Positions 13,201-23,341 of a stretch of 64,000 nucleotides of DNA are shown here, piece after piece. Source of the stretch: Nemopilema nomurai (lineage: Eukaryota > Cnidaria > Scyphozoa > Rhizostomeae > Rhizostomatidae). The notes under the pieces are model-generated. The model ran no database searches. It was not told the origin of the DNA and worked only from the letters and a program-made list of their open reading frames with translations. Each line of letters begins with the position of its first letter. Position 1 is the first letter of the stretch. The stretch lies in NCBI GenBank assembly GCA_003864495.1, contig ML133432.1, positions 2,034,095 through 2,098,094 on the forward strand, read 5' to 3'. Both the position numbers and the translations under genes were made by a program.

Positions 13201-16200
13201 TCAATGTTCTTGTGTACTGACCGAGGGGCCATAGTCGGTACTAAACAATGAACTGGGGATTGTGATTACAAAAACACAACAACCTAAGGCACCTGAAACG
13301 ACGTTTCTCATCGCCCCTATGCCCCACTTCAAGGCGATGAATGGTGATGGAACACCGTCATGCGAAACAGGTAGGAAACAAACTACCCAAGTTACTACTA
13401 TCACTATGATACATGTAGTTGCTCCAAATTGTTGGTTTATTGGTAAAAACTCTCCCACTTGGTATCGCATAACCGTCCTACGATACCTATTCAATGTTCT
13501 TGTGTACTGACCGAGGGGCCATAGTCGGTACTAAACAATGAACTGGGGATTGTGATTACAAAAACACAACAACCTAAGGCACCTGAAACGACGTTTCTCA
13601 TCGCCCCTATGCCCCACTTCAAGGCGATGAATGGTGATGGAACACCGTCATGGCGAAACAGGTAGGAAACAAACTACCCAAGTTACTACTATCACTATGA
13701 TACATGTAGTTGCTCCAAATTATTGGTTTATTGGTAAAAACTCTCCCACTTGGTATCGCATAACCGTCCTACGATACCTATTCAATGTTCTTGTGTACTG
13801 ACCGAGGGGCCATAGTCGGTACTAAACAATGAACTGGGGATTGTGATTACAAAAACACAACAACCTAAGGCACCTGAAACGACGTTTCTCATCGCCCCTA
13901 TGCCCCACTTCAAGGCGATGAATGGTGATGGAACACCGTCATGCGAAACAGGTAGGAAACAAACTACCCAAGTTACTACATCACTATGATACATGTAGTT
14001 GCTCCAAATTATTGGTTTATTGGTAAAAACTCTCCCACTTGGTATCGCATAACCGTCCTACGATACCTATTCAATGTTCTTGTGTACTGACCGAGGGGCC
14101 ATAGTCGGTACTAAACAATGAACTGGGGATTGTGATTACAAAAACACAACAACCTAAGGCACCTGAAACGACGTTTCTCATCGCCCCTATGCCCCACTTC
14201 AAGGCGATGAATGGTGATGGAACACCGTCATGCGAAACAGGTAGGAAACAAACTACCCAAGTTACTACTATCACTATGATACATGTAGTTGCTCCAAATT
14301 ATTGGTTTATTGGTAAAAACTCTCCCACTTGGTATCGCATAACCGTCCTACGATACCTATTCAATGTTCTTGTGTACTGACCGAGGGGCCATAGTCGGTA
14401 CTAAACAATGAACTGGGGATTGTGATTACAAAAACACAACAACCTAAGGCACCTGAAACGACGTTTCTCATCGCCCCTATGCCCCACTTCAAGGCGATGA
14501 ATGGTGATGGAACACCGTCATGCGAAACAGGTAGGAAACAAACTACCCAAGTTACTACTATCACTATGATACATGTAGTTGCTCCAAATTATTGGTTTAT
14601 TGGAAAAACTCTCCCACTTGGTATCGCATAACCGTCCTACGATACCTATTCAATGTTCTTGTGTACTGACCGAGGGGCCATAGTCGGTACTAAACAATGA
14701 ACTGGGGATTGTGATTACAAAAACACAACAACCTAAGGCACCTGAAACGACGTTTCTCATCGCCCCTATGCCCCACTTCAAGGCGATGAATGGTGATGGA
14801 ACACCGTCATGCGAAACAGGTAGGAAACAAACTACCCAAGTTACTACTATCACTATGATACATGTAGTTGCTCCAAATTATTGGTTTATTGGTAAAAACT
14901 CTCCCACTTGGTATCGCATAACCGTCCTACGATACCTATTCAATGTTCTTGTGTACTGACCGAGGGGCCATAGTCGGTACTAAACAATGAACTGGGGATT
15001 GTGATTACAAAAACACAACAACCTAAGGCACCTGAAACGACGTTTCTCATCGCCCCTATGCCCCACTTCAAGGCGATGAATGGTGATGGAACACCGTCAT
15101 GCGAAACAGGTAGGAAACAAACTACCCAAGTTACTACTATCACTATGATACATGTAGTTGCTCCAAATTGTTGGTTTATTGGTAAAAACTCTCCCACTTG
15201 GTATCGCATAACCGTCCTACGATACCTATTCAATGTTCTTGTGTACTGACCGAGGGGCCATAGTCGGTACTAAACAATGAACTGGGGATTGTGATTACAA
15301 AAACACAACAACCTAAGGCACCTGAAACGACGTTTCTCATCGCCCCTATGCCCCACTTCAAGGCGATGAATGGTGATGGAACACCGTCATGCGAAACAGG
15401 TAGGAAACAAACTACCCAAGTTACTACTATCACTATGATACATGTAGTTGCTCCAAATTGGTTTATTGGTAAAAACTCTCCCACTTGGTATCGCATAACC
15501 GTCCTACGATACCTATTCAATGTTCTTGTGTACTGACCGAGGGGCCATAGTCGGTACTAAACAATGAACTGGGGATTGTGATTACAAAAACACAACAACC
15601 TAAGGCACCTGAAACGACGTTTCTCATCGCCCCTATGCCCCACTTCAAGGCGATGAATGGTGATGGAACACCGTCATGCGAAACAGGTAGGAAACAAACT
15701 ACCCAAGTTACTACTATCACTATGATACATGTAGTTGCTCCAAATTGTTGGTTTATTGGAAAAACTCTCCCACTTGGTATCGCATAACCGTCCTACGATA
15801 CCTATTCAATGTTCTTGTGTACTGACCGAGGGGCCATAGTCGGTACTAAACAATGAACTGGGGATTGTGATTACAAAAACACAACAACCTAAGGCACCTG
15901 AAACGACGTTTCTCATCGCCCCTATGCCCCACTTCAAGGCGATGAATGGTGATGGAACACCGTCATGCGAAACAGGTAGGAAACAAACTACCCAAGTTAC
16001 TACTGATCACTATGATACATGTAGTTGCTCCAAATTGTTGGTTTATTGGTAAAAACTCTCCCACTTGGTATCGCATAACCGTCCTACGATACCTATTCAA
16101 TGTTCTTGTGTACTGACCGAGGGGCCATAGTCGGTACTAAACAATGAACTGGGGATTGTGATTACAAAAACACAACAACCTAAGGCACCTGAAACGACGT

Positions 16201-16286
16201 TTCTCATCGCCCCTATGCCCCACTTCAAGGCGATGAATGGTGATGGAACACCGTCATGCGAAACAGGTAGGAAACAAACTACCCAA
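4300..16286. repeat. Satellite-like tandem array, ~290-bp unit, about 41 copies
   Basis: The block ggaacaccgtcatgcgaaac recurs about 41 times at a spacing of 287-292 bp, for example near 12190, 12481, 12772, 13063 and 13353. Most units are one subtype (A). A second subtype (B), recognised by aacaatctaaattacc and by ctgctgcgtatc in place of ttcttgtgtact, lies after anchors near 4528, 6030, 8673 and 11879, where spacing rises to 337, 328, 322 and 311 bp. Each unit has open frames of about 61-97 codons on both strands, but these shift with every small indel and resemble no protein, so I do not call them genes. The unit carries many short perfect inverted repeats (listed in the findings). It could be an ordinary satellite, a repeat derived from a mobile element, or a cluster of a structured RNA gene. 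Confidence 0.95.
5357..5648 (+). ncRNA. Representative satellite unit with conserved hairpins (possible structured RNA)
   Basis: One A-type unit is given as a reference. Inverted repeats in order are GAAAC 5390-5394 with GTTTC 5398-5402; CATCGCC 5404-5410 with GGCGATG 5428-5434; GGTG 5438-5441 with CACC 5448-5451; GGTAG 5465-5469 with CTACC 5478-5482; ACTAC 5489-5493 with GTAGT 5511-5515; GGTATCG 5557-5563 with CGATACC 5577-5583; GTTC 5592-5595 and ACCGA 5606-5610 with TCGGT 5621-5625 and GAAC 5636-5639. Between the fifth and sixth is AAATTGTTGG (5522-5531), which resembles an Sm-protein site. No promoter is recognised. The RNA interpretation is inference from pairing; the strand is chosen only because the donor-like CAG|GTAGG and Sm-like motifs read on plus. 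Confidence 0.3.
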
Positions 16287-16499
16287 ACTATACTTATAAT
16301 AAGCAAAACAACAATATAAAAAATGAAAGCGGCGCTAGTGAGCAAAACCACTCACTGTTTTTCCGGATGAAAATTTTTCCAAAATTATCCATTTCCGTCC
16401 CTTGGAGTCCATCCTCGCCATCCGCCAACTGAACTAAAGACGAAAAAACAGGATGGTTAAGATCAATAAGTGAGATGTTATAAAGGTGAAATATTTTCT

Positions 16500-16690
16500 G
16501 TATACTGTTTCCGATTTACTTGTCAATGTACATCTTAGACCTGTCGAGATTCCTATTAACAGTGTTCAGACAGGACGGGCAATCGTCAGTACTTATCACT
16601 GAACAGAGAACCATAATTGCAAACAGGACAAGAACTTAGGCATCCTGAAACTGTGCTAATAATCGCCCTTTCCCTTCGGAACAATGAATC
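16500..16690. repeat. Diverged relic of the satellite unit, right flank
   Basis: About 210 bp beyond the last regular unit, the order cctatt, tgttc, cagtact, actgaac, ccataattgcaaac, aacttaggcatcctgaaac and aatcgccc follows the array unit block for block but with many substitutions. Stems are retained with other sequences: ATCT 16532-16535 with AGAT 16547-16550, and GTTCAG 16564-16569 with CTGAAC 16599-16604. The relic shows that the family predates the homogenised array. Confidence 0.6.
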
Positions 16691-19640
16691 GTGTGATATT
16701 ACTGGTCCTGTCAAGTCATTTGTAAATAACGAAGCCTTTCTTCAGTTTTGCAATTGCCTCTTAATAAAGAACCAAGCTTAGATTAGGCATAGCATATGCA
16801 TTTAAAGAGCCACTGATATCCTGTTCACTTTAATGACTGGCTTTTGATGCCAATTTGTTAGAATGTGTACTTGTCTTCCATTTCAGTCTTTCCTACAAGC
16901 AACTATTTGGTTACAAACAAATTGTGCATTGTAGTACTTGTTCTTCTTTCATGTATATTTTGTCTAGTCCCACTATCCAACTGGAGGGAAGAATCAAAAT
17001 ATTAAGTGATCGACCGTCCAAATTTTAATTACGAACTGCCTCATTATTTAATTATTAAATAATTATTTTATTGGTTGTCATCTCATCAAAAAACCTCTAG
17101 AGATTGTGACAATTCTTGCTATCCAGGGCATAAGATTGATTCGTCTGTCTATGTCATTGGCTAAATAATGGAAGTTCTTCAACACCCTGTTACCCACATT
17201 GCAAATATCTAATTACGTGGAAAGGGCTCCAAACATTCTAACTTTATGTATATTCATTGTTATTCACAAACTAGTTTGTGTTTTGTTTAGTGACCCAACT
17301 TGGCCTTGCTGTAACTGCATGCAACTTAACAGAAACTTCACTCTTCAATCATATTCTTTTATGTATGATTCTTCAATTAAGTGCCAGTTACATATAAAAC
17401 CATTTAAATCCTGCTTATGACTCCTTGCTTAGGTCCATTTAACTTAGTATGTCTAAATAAAATTGTAATCTTTCCAAGATTAAAACATTTTTTATATAAG
17501 ATACTAGCAGAAAAAAACACTGATGAAATATCGAATTCCATTGAATTTATCAAATTTGATTTAAACTCTTGATTTAATTCGATTCAAATTCGATTTGAAA
17601 AATTTAGCTAAAACTTAAGCTAATAAAATTAAGTTACAATTAGCCTATGACTGATTATCATGGTTTTCTAGACATACAAAGTTTAAATGCCAATCTCCAT
17701 CTTACCTGATATTTGCATGTTTTTGAATAAAATACATTTAAACTGCAAAGTGGGATGAAAAACCAATTTGTACAGGATAATGTTTACATTAAGTGCCCTT
17801 TCAATGCTCAAGTTTCAAAGCTCTGTCATTCCATTAAACTGACCCTCTATCATCTCTACTGATTTTAGGTAAGAATTCTTTTAGAAGCCTACTAGAGAGT
17901 ACAGTAAATTCATGATTCAAAAAACGTATAATTTCACAGAGTGCTATTGCATCATTCCAATTGATGAACCAGCAAAAAACAGCAAAATAGAACAAATTAT
18001 CTTTGTGTGTCTGTAACATGGCAAAGATATGCTGTGTCATTTTGACAGTCTATGTAAGCACTGTGATAAATTTGAATTTTTAATGGTTCCCTACATGAAA
18101 TATGAAACCTAGCACCACCTTAAAAAACCAGGGTATGCTGAAAAATATTCATGGTTGAATCAAGACCAGTGGACATTGAACTAATGCTTTAAACTCCCAA
18201 ATTGGAAGAAAAAAGACCACAAATCTTCAATAAGCAGTTGAAACATGCAAGAGATTCCTAACAGTTTACTTTTTTAAGTAAGATCTAAAGGAGAGCCGAT
18301 AGTTTTCACCCAAGAAAGAAATCATATGCCTTGTTGAATCAATAGTCTGAATGACCATAACTGCATTGTAAAGAAAGAATGCTACGAAGAAACATATGAG
18401 AACAGCAAACAACAAGGGATCATTTGCAGATGTGAGCACAGTTTTAATTATTAGTTGCTTTCAAAAAAGGAGAGCACCCGTTTGCCTGATGCTTTTCCGG
18501 GAATCAGCACTCTCCGTAAACAATGTACAAAGACATAACAGTATTTGAAAATCAAACTTGTTTATATCTCATACTGTGATCCTTTCTAAAATCTTATAAG
18601 CCCTTTGACAGTAGATATAAGTTTTACTTTCAATTTTGCTGTCGTGTTCTTTAGTTATTGTTTATGTATTGCATTCGGACTCCACAAATATGCACTAATT
18701 AGCAAAAATCAACCAAAAAATAAACTAAACTCACCAGAAGTCCTTATTTATTATACTACTTATTCTAAAAATCAGGCATACCTTGTTTACATAATTAAAG
18801 TCTATTTTCTTCGTATCTGTAAAATCTCTTTGCTTTCTGGCCCTCAGTCCTTTTTGCTTAGTGATCGCACCCGCACATGCCTGCACACACGCACGTTAAA
18901 TTGCACGTGCCTTTAATCACACGCGCAAACAGCTATTTTTGCAGTTGTCTGTTAACATCAATTTCCCGTAGTCTCATGATTGTTTACCCCTTTCCCTTGT
19001 CCTATTACCAATTTCATCAGGTTGGCACTTTGTTTGCATGTGCGATTTGCCACACACGGGTAATTTTGCTCACGAAAAGGACTGGACCCTCTATCTTGAA
19101 AAACCCGAAAAGGCGTTAAGCATGGATAGTTTAGAAGAGACATTTTCGTAACTACCCTAACGCACGAATTTGTAATGAAAAGAATGTAATATATATGTTT
19201 GTTAATTTGTATTAGCAAACTTTTTTTCTTCTGATGTTTCTTGTAAAATTGCGTTAAATTCGTCAACATTATTCATAATTCATTCATATATATATTCAAT
19301 AACCCTGGTATATCTCCACTAAATTAGATAGAAAGCCAAACATATAGAACTTTCATTCAAAATGTGCATGGATCAGATATTATATAGGCAATATGGACAG
19401 CGGAAGTAATTCTTGATTTAAACATGATGTCTTTTAATTGAATAACTAGAATTTATTTGCCATCGATAGGGGCTTTAAGTCAGCGAAGGACTTAACCCCT
19501 TTGTTCAAAGGCCTTTTAAAAATGTCAAATTTGATTGAATGCAAGCATTTACCTTTTCGAAACTTTTTACATTCGGGTAGCACAACTGAACATATCCAAG
19601 GTCAAGGTGATTTCTCGCGACTTAGCAACTGGTGAGGCTA
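16691..19640. other. Intergenic AT-rich sequence, no supported gene
   Basis: Several short open frames on both strands look random: low-complexity composition, no domain motifs and no paired splice sites that extend them. Nothing further can be supported. Confidence 0.5.
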
Positions 19641-19800
19641 CTCCGTTCTCTTTCTCAACAAAATGGCGGGAAGTTTTAGAAAAAGACTGGATCGTGTCTT
19701 CTATTATTTCTTGTTATTGACTAACTGCGGCCAGCCAATAAACTGGCGCGAGCACTTTGTTATTGTATTTTGGCGGTAAAATTCAAGCATTCCGTAGCCG
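19640..19800. promoter_or_regulatory. Possible promoter region with E2F-like and CCAAT motifs
   Basis: A short G+C-richer island in AT-rich surroundings contains three E2F-like sites (GGCGGGAA at 19666-19673, TGGCGCGA at 19744-19751, TTTTGGCGG at 19768-19776) and an inverted-CCAAT type motif (agccaataaa, about 19733). An ATG at 19663 opens a 38-codon frame. The clustering suggests a promoter of a cell-cycle-type gene, but no attached coding exon was found on either strand, so this is tentative. Confidence 0.25.
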
Positions 19801-20466
19801 GGAATGGAACACGAAGCCGTGTCACTGTTAAGTTATGAGCTAGAAGCAGCAAAAATATCAATTTATCCCAGACAATGTCATTTGGACGTTTTTATTTAGA
19901 ATGCTTTCAGAATGTTAGAAAAATCAAGAATGCTACTGTAAATAATTCCTCCGAAATCTCAGAAAGTTTTCCAATCTTTACCTTCAAATTATTTCGATAC
20001 AGAGTTTAACAGTCAAATCAATAATATTCAACAGTGTCTTTTACTACAGCCAGCTGCTGAAATATTTTAAAATTTGCAGCGCGAGGTGCGTTTTTAGGCC
20101 ACAGAAGAATTGACTTCATCGCCGTTATTACGTACGTAACAGCTGTACTAGTAGCCCCATATTCATATCCGATTTCACTGCTAATAACGATAATAAGAGC
20201 AAAATTATCAGTGAAAAGTGGGAAGCACACTTACTCGCAACCATGTTATTCTTTAAAATCCATTCTGTTCTGCATCCTAGAGAATTATCGTCCAAATGTT
20301 GCAGGGATGCAGGCGTGAACGAAGGCATCCTCTAACGGACATACTGAAATGGCCTCTCTTTGAATCCGAGGTTTAAAAAAAGGCGCCAAACCGAACTGAA
20401 GAGCTCACGTGTCAGTTTTGCATTACATGGGATTTCTTATCAAAATCACCAGCATTAGATTAGAAC

Positions 20467-20560
20467 CAGTGGCGGACTGGCCCCTATAAAATCTAGCGAA
20501 AAGGGCCCCATCAGTGCAGAAAAAGGGCCCCATTTTATGAATATGAGGCCTTACGGTACC
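20467..20560. repeat. Solo terminal sequence of a hAT-like element
   Basis: CAGTGGCGGACTGGCCCC at 20467 matches the terminal inverted repeat of the element at 29491-31310. It is followed by gggcccc-rich sequence, and no matching second end was found nearby. The CAG start is usual for hAT elements; assignment is by this end only. Confidence 0.4.
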
Positions 20561-21720
20561 CTATTACGAATGATAAACGTCATGGATGACATTAAAACTG
20601 AGGTAGAATATATTTTCATGGCATGTGGTTGTAGAAAGGATTGGGTTAAAATTAAATTGTGATGTTTTTAACTCGAAAATGATTTGTGTAGGTTATGAAA
20701 GGGAAATAGGGATTTGGATCCTTTAATATTATGGAATTCGCTGTCATTTCTATTTGTCGTAGACCCAGGTGCAGTTCACTTTGATTTATGCCTGTGGCAA
20801 GGGTCGAAGCTAGCAACAAAGTAATGGAGTTGTGATTCAATAGTTAACTTTAAAATAAAACTCCGGCGTTAACTTTCTCTTTTACTCAAGCCATGGCATT
20901 AAGATAATGCAATGCAAAATCTAGTTTTAACACGAACGGGTAAAGGTATTGATTGCCTCATGGAATGTAAAGTTGACATAAAAAAGGTGTCAACAAAATG
21001 ACATCTATTAGCTAAATTGCACATAATGGACCAATAAACTTTGAGTCGCAAGTGGTTTTCAGAAAAGAAGTCAAGATTGTTGCAAAAAGGGGTCAGGACT
21101 GATTACTGGTTTCTTGGAATGCAACGGAAAGAAATGCAGCTTCTGGTAGAATTTGATTCAAATGGTTTTCGAAATGATAAACCTAGCAGTTTTGTCTACT
21201 GAAATACAGACAGCAAACTATTTGTAGTGAATGATTACCAAAAATGAAAGGGAACCTTCTTGTTATGATTTAGCTACGATTTTCATAGCATTCAGACATG
21301 AAATTCGTGTACAGCTGTTTAGAAAATGAATTTGATGAAAATATCTTTAAGCAGGCCACAACTGTTACCAAAGAATATCTGATAGTGATAATAAGAAAGC
21401 TTAATCTCCATTTCGAAGTAGTTCCTTTTTAGTTTGCTATTAGTTCTTACTATCCTTTAAGGATCTGAGGTTAGTTTTCTTATTATTTTATCTTTGTTTT
21501 CTACAAGATGGTATCTTGTCCAAAATTACTAAAATCCAAATCAGACCGAATTTCATTATTTAATGTTAAATTTAAATTATATTACTCTGCACCCATTTGT
21601 AATCAACAGCTCAACTTTGCTATTCCAGCTACATATGCTATGTTGCTTAGAAATTGACCAATTTTGATGAAGTGTTCACTTGAACACGCCCCAATTTTAA
21701 GACCACACACGCCCCTGAAC
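20561..21720. other. Intergenic sequence, no supported feature
   Basis: AT-rich sequence without recognisable coding regions, repeats or motifs; a 62-codon minus-strand frame (20652-20840) is not supported by anything else. Confidence 0.45.
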
Positions 21721-21723
21721 CAG

Positions 21724-21760
21724 TATAAAAAGAGGCGATAGCACGTGATATTTTCCCGCC
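21724..21760 (+). promoter_or_regulatory. TATA box and upstream-type motifs of the candidate short gene
   Basis: TATAAAAA at 21724-21731 is followed by an E-box CACGTG at 21742-21747 and an E2F-like TTTCCCGCC at 21752-21760. The ATG of the candidate gene lies 157 bp after the TATA box, a usual distance for a short 5' leader. Confidence 0.4.
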
Positions 21761-21887
21761 ACTTTCCGTTGAAGAGTTACGTGCTGTCGCCATTGATTAA
21801 ATTCTAGTCCAGTGGCAAATGCAAAAGCATCTCATTTCCAAAAAATTGGTACAATTTCAACAGAAATTTCAATAAAGAGGGTGGATA

Positions 21888-22811
21888 ATGTCGAGGGAGT
21901 GGTAAGTACAACTTGCACTGTATTTGAATAGCGATGTTTCTTCAACCGAGAAAAATCGAGCAAATGTTCGCGGTAGATTTTTAGATATAAGATTCAAGAG
22001 TAGTTTAGTCGAAAAAAGTAACCAAAATATGCTAGCAAATTTTACACCGGGTTTTTTAAACGAAAAGTGGTTAAAATGCTGAAATTTGGCCTTCTGAGGT
22101 TGATTCTCGCAACGTGATTGGTGTATTTTCTGGAGGATTCCCAAGAAGGGGATCTCGCCAACAATCAATCAAGATTTGCCCGCTATGCTCCAGAGAACTC
22201 AAAGTCGGTTTCCGGTTTGCGCTTATCGATGAAAACACGCGATGGCAGGTTTAGATGAAGAACTGATTTGTTTTCAGGAATTTCATGGATGAACTAGCCG
22301 AGGTAAGGATATTTTGTTAACAGATTGCGGGTCCTTTTCCATCTGCTTTGATACCTGAAATTTATTTATTCGTTATGTAGGCCTAGTCTTTTGCTTACAT
22401 TTTTCTGTTCCTAATGAATTTTACTCCTTTATTCTTTAGTAGGTTTCTATTACCTTTTGTAATGAGAATCGTATTGAGGTCGCTGTCAACCCATCCCAGT
22501 CTGCCCAGAAACAACAAGGAAGACAGGAAAAAAGCGCTAGAAAGACCAGACAACAAGGAAACAAATGAGGAAATTTGGACAAAGGCAATCGCAACCCGAC
22601 AGCTCTTGATAAAATTACAACTTTGGTTAGAGATACGCTCTGTAGAATGGAGGCAGATGATATGATATATGAAATGTATCACATTCAAATTGAAAAATTA
22701 AAAGACTTTGCGAGTTTTCATTTGTATTTAGAGCATCAAGAAGTATTTACAACAATTTCTGCTGATTTACCCATAACAAAAGCATCTAATACACCAATTT
22801 TGATACAATAA
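21888..22811 (+). CDS. Candidate small three-exon gene with an in-frame TGA, product unknown
   Basis: Exon 1 coding part 21888-21901 ends at a strong donor (TG|GTAAGT). Exon 2 is 22278-22302, between a TTTTCAG acceptor and a GAG|GTAAGG donor. Exon 3 starts at 22500 (CCATCCCAG acceptor) or 9 nt later at CTGCCCAG, in the same frame. Spliced, the protein begins MSREWNFMDELAE and continues with a Lys/Gln/Arg-rich segment to a TGA at 22566-22568, giving 35 residues. The same frame then stays open for 80 more codons, with a protein-like segment (ITTLVRDTLCRMEADDM), to TAA at 22809-22811. Either the short product is real, or the TGA is a read-through, a pseudogene mutation or a sequence error. A TATA box lies 157 bp upstream of the ATG. 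I do not recognise the family. Confidence 0.45.
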
Positions 22812-22832
22812 TTATTGGACGGTAGTGAATAG

Positions 22833-23184
22833 CAACCCTAGCTCAATACATTTTCATATAGTAACCCTAGCTCAATATACTTTATTAAATTAGCCCTAGC
22901 TCGATATACTTCCACATAGTAACCCTAGCTCGATATACTTTCATATAGTAACCCTAGCTCGATATACTTTCATATAGTAACCCTAGCTCGATATACTATC
23001 ATATAGTAATCCTAATTCGATACACTTTCATATAGTAACCCTAGCTCGATATTATTTCATATAGTAGCCCCTAGCTCGATATACTTTCATATAGTAACCC
23101 TAGCTCGATATACATTCATATAGTAACCCTAGCTCGATATACTTTCATTTGGTAACCTTAGCCCGATATACTTTCATAAAGTAA
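22833..23184. repeat. 29-bp minisatellite, about 12 copies
   Basis: The unit is ccctagctcgatatacttt plus catatagtaa, repeated about twelve times with a few substitutions. It ends exactly where the 5' LTR begins, and degenerate copies reappear at about 28098-28135 beyond the 3' LTR, so the retroelement appears to have inserted into or beside this array. Confidence 0.9.
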
Positions 23185-23305
23185 TGTTGTAATATAAGTT
23201 TAGAATAAATATCGTTGCTCTTTTGTTCTTAATATTATTATGCTGTCCGTAGTCGATATTGGTTTTTAAGCACGCTTAGCTGCATCTTGTTGTGTTAGAG
23301 TAATT
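23185..23305 (+). repeat. 5' LTR (121 bp)
   Basis: Starts tgttgtaatataag and ends gttagagtaatt; matches 27932-28052 with about six substitutions and no indels. It is very short for a Ty3-type LTR and lacks the usual CA end. Confidence 0.85.
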
Positions 23306-23341
23306 TTAATAGTTTTCGAAGTTTAATAGTTTTCGACAATG

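Noticed and set aside
4300..16286. CRISPR array
   Set aside because: Whole ~290-bp units repeat; there is no short-repeat/unique-spacer pattern and the DNA is eukaryotic.
5065..16351. Dozens of open frames of 61-97 codons in the array (both strands)
   Set aside because: They are the same two or three frames repeated with the unit; lengths change with each 1-bp indel, there is no protein-like domain, and overlapping plus and minus frames cannot all be coding.
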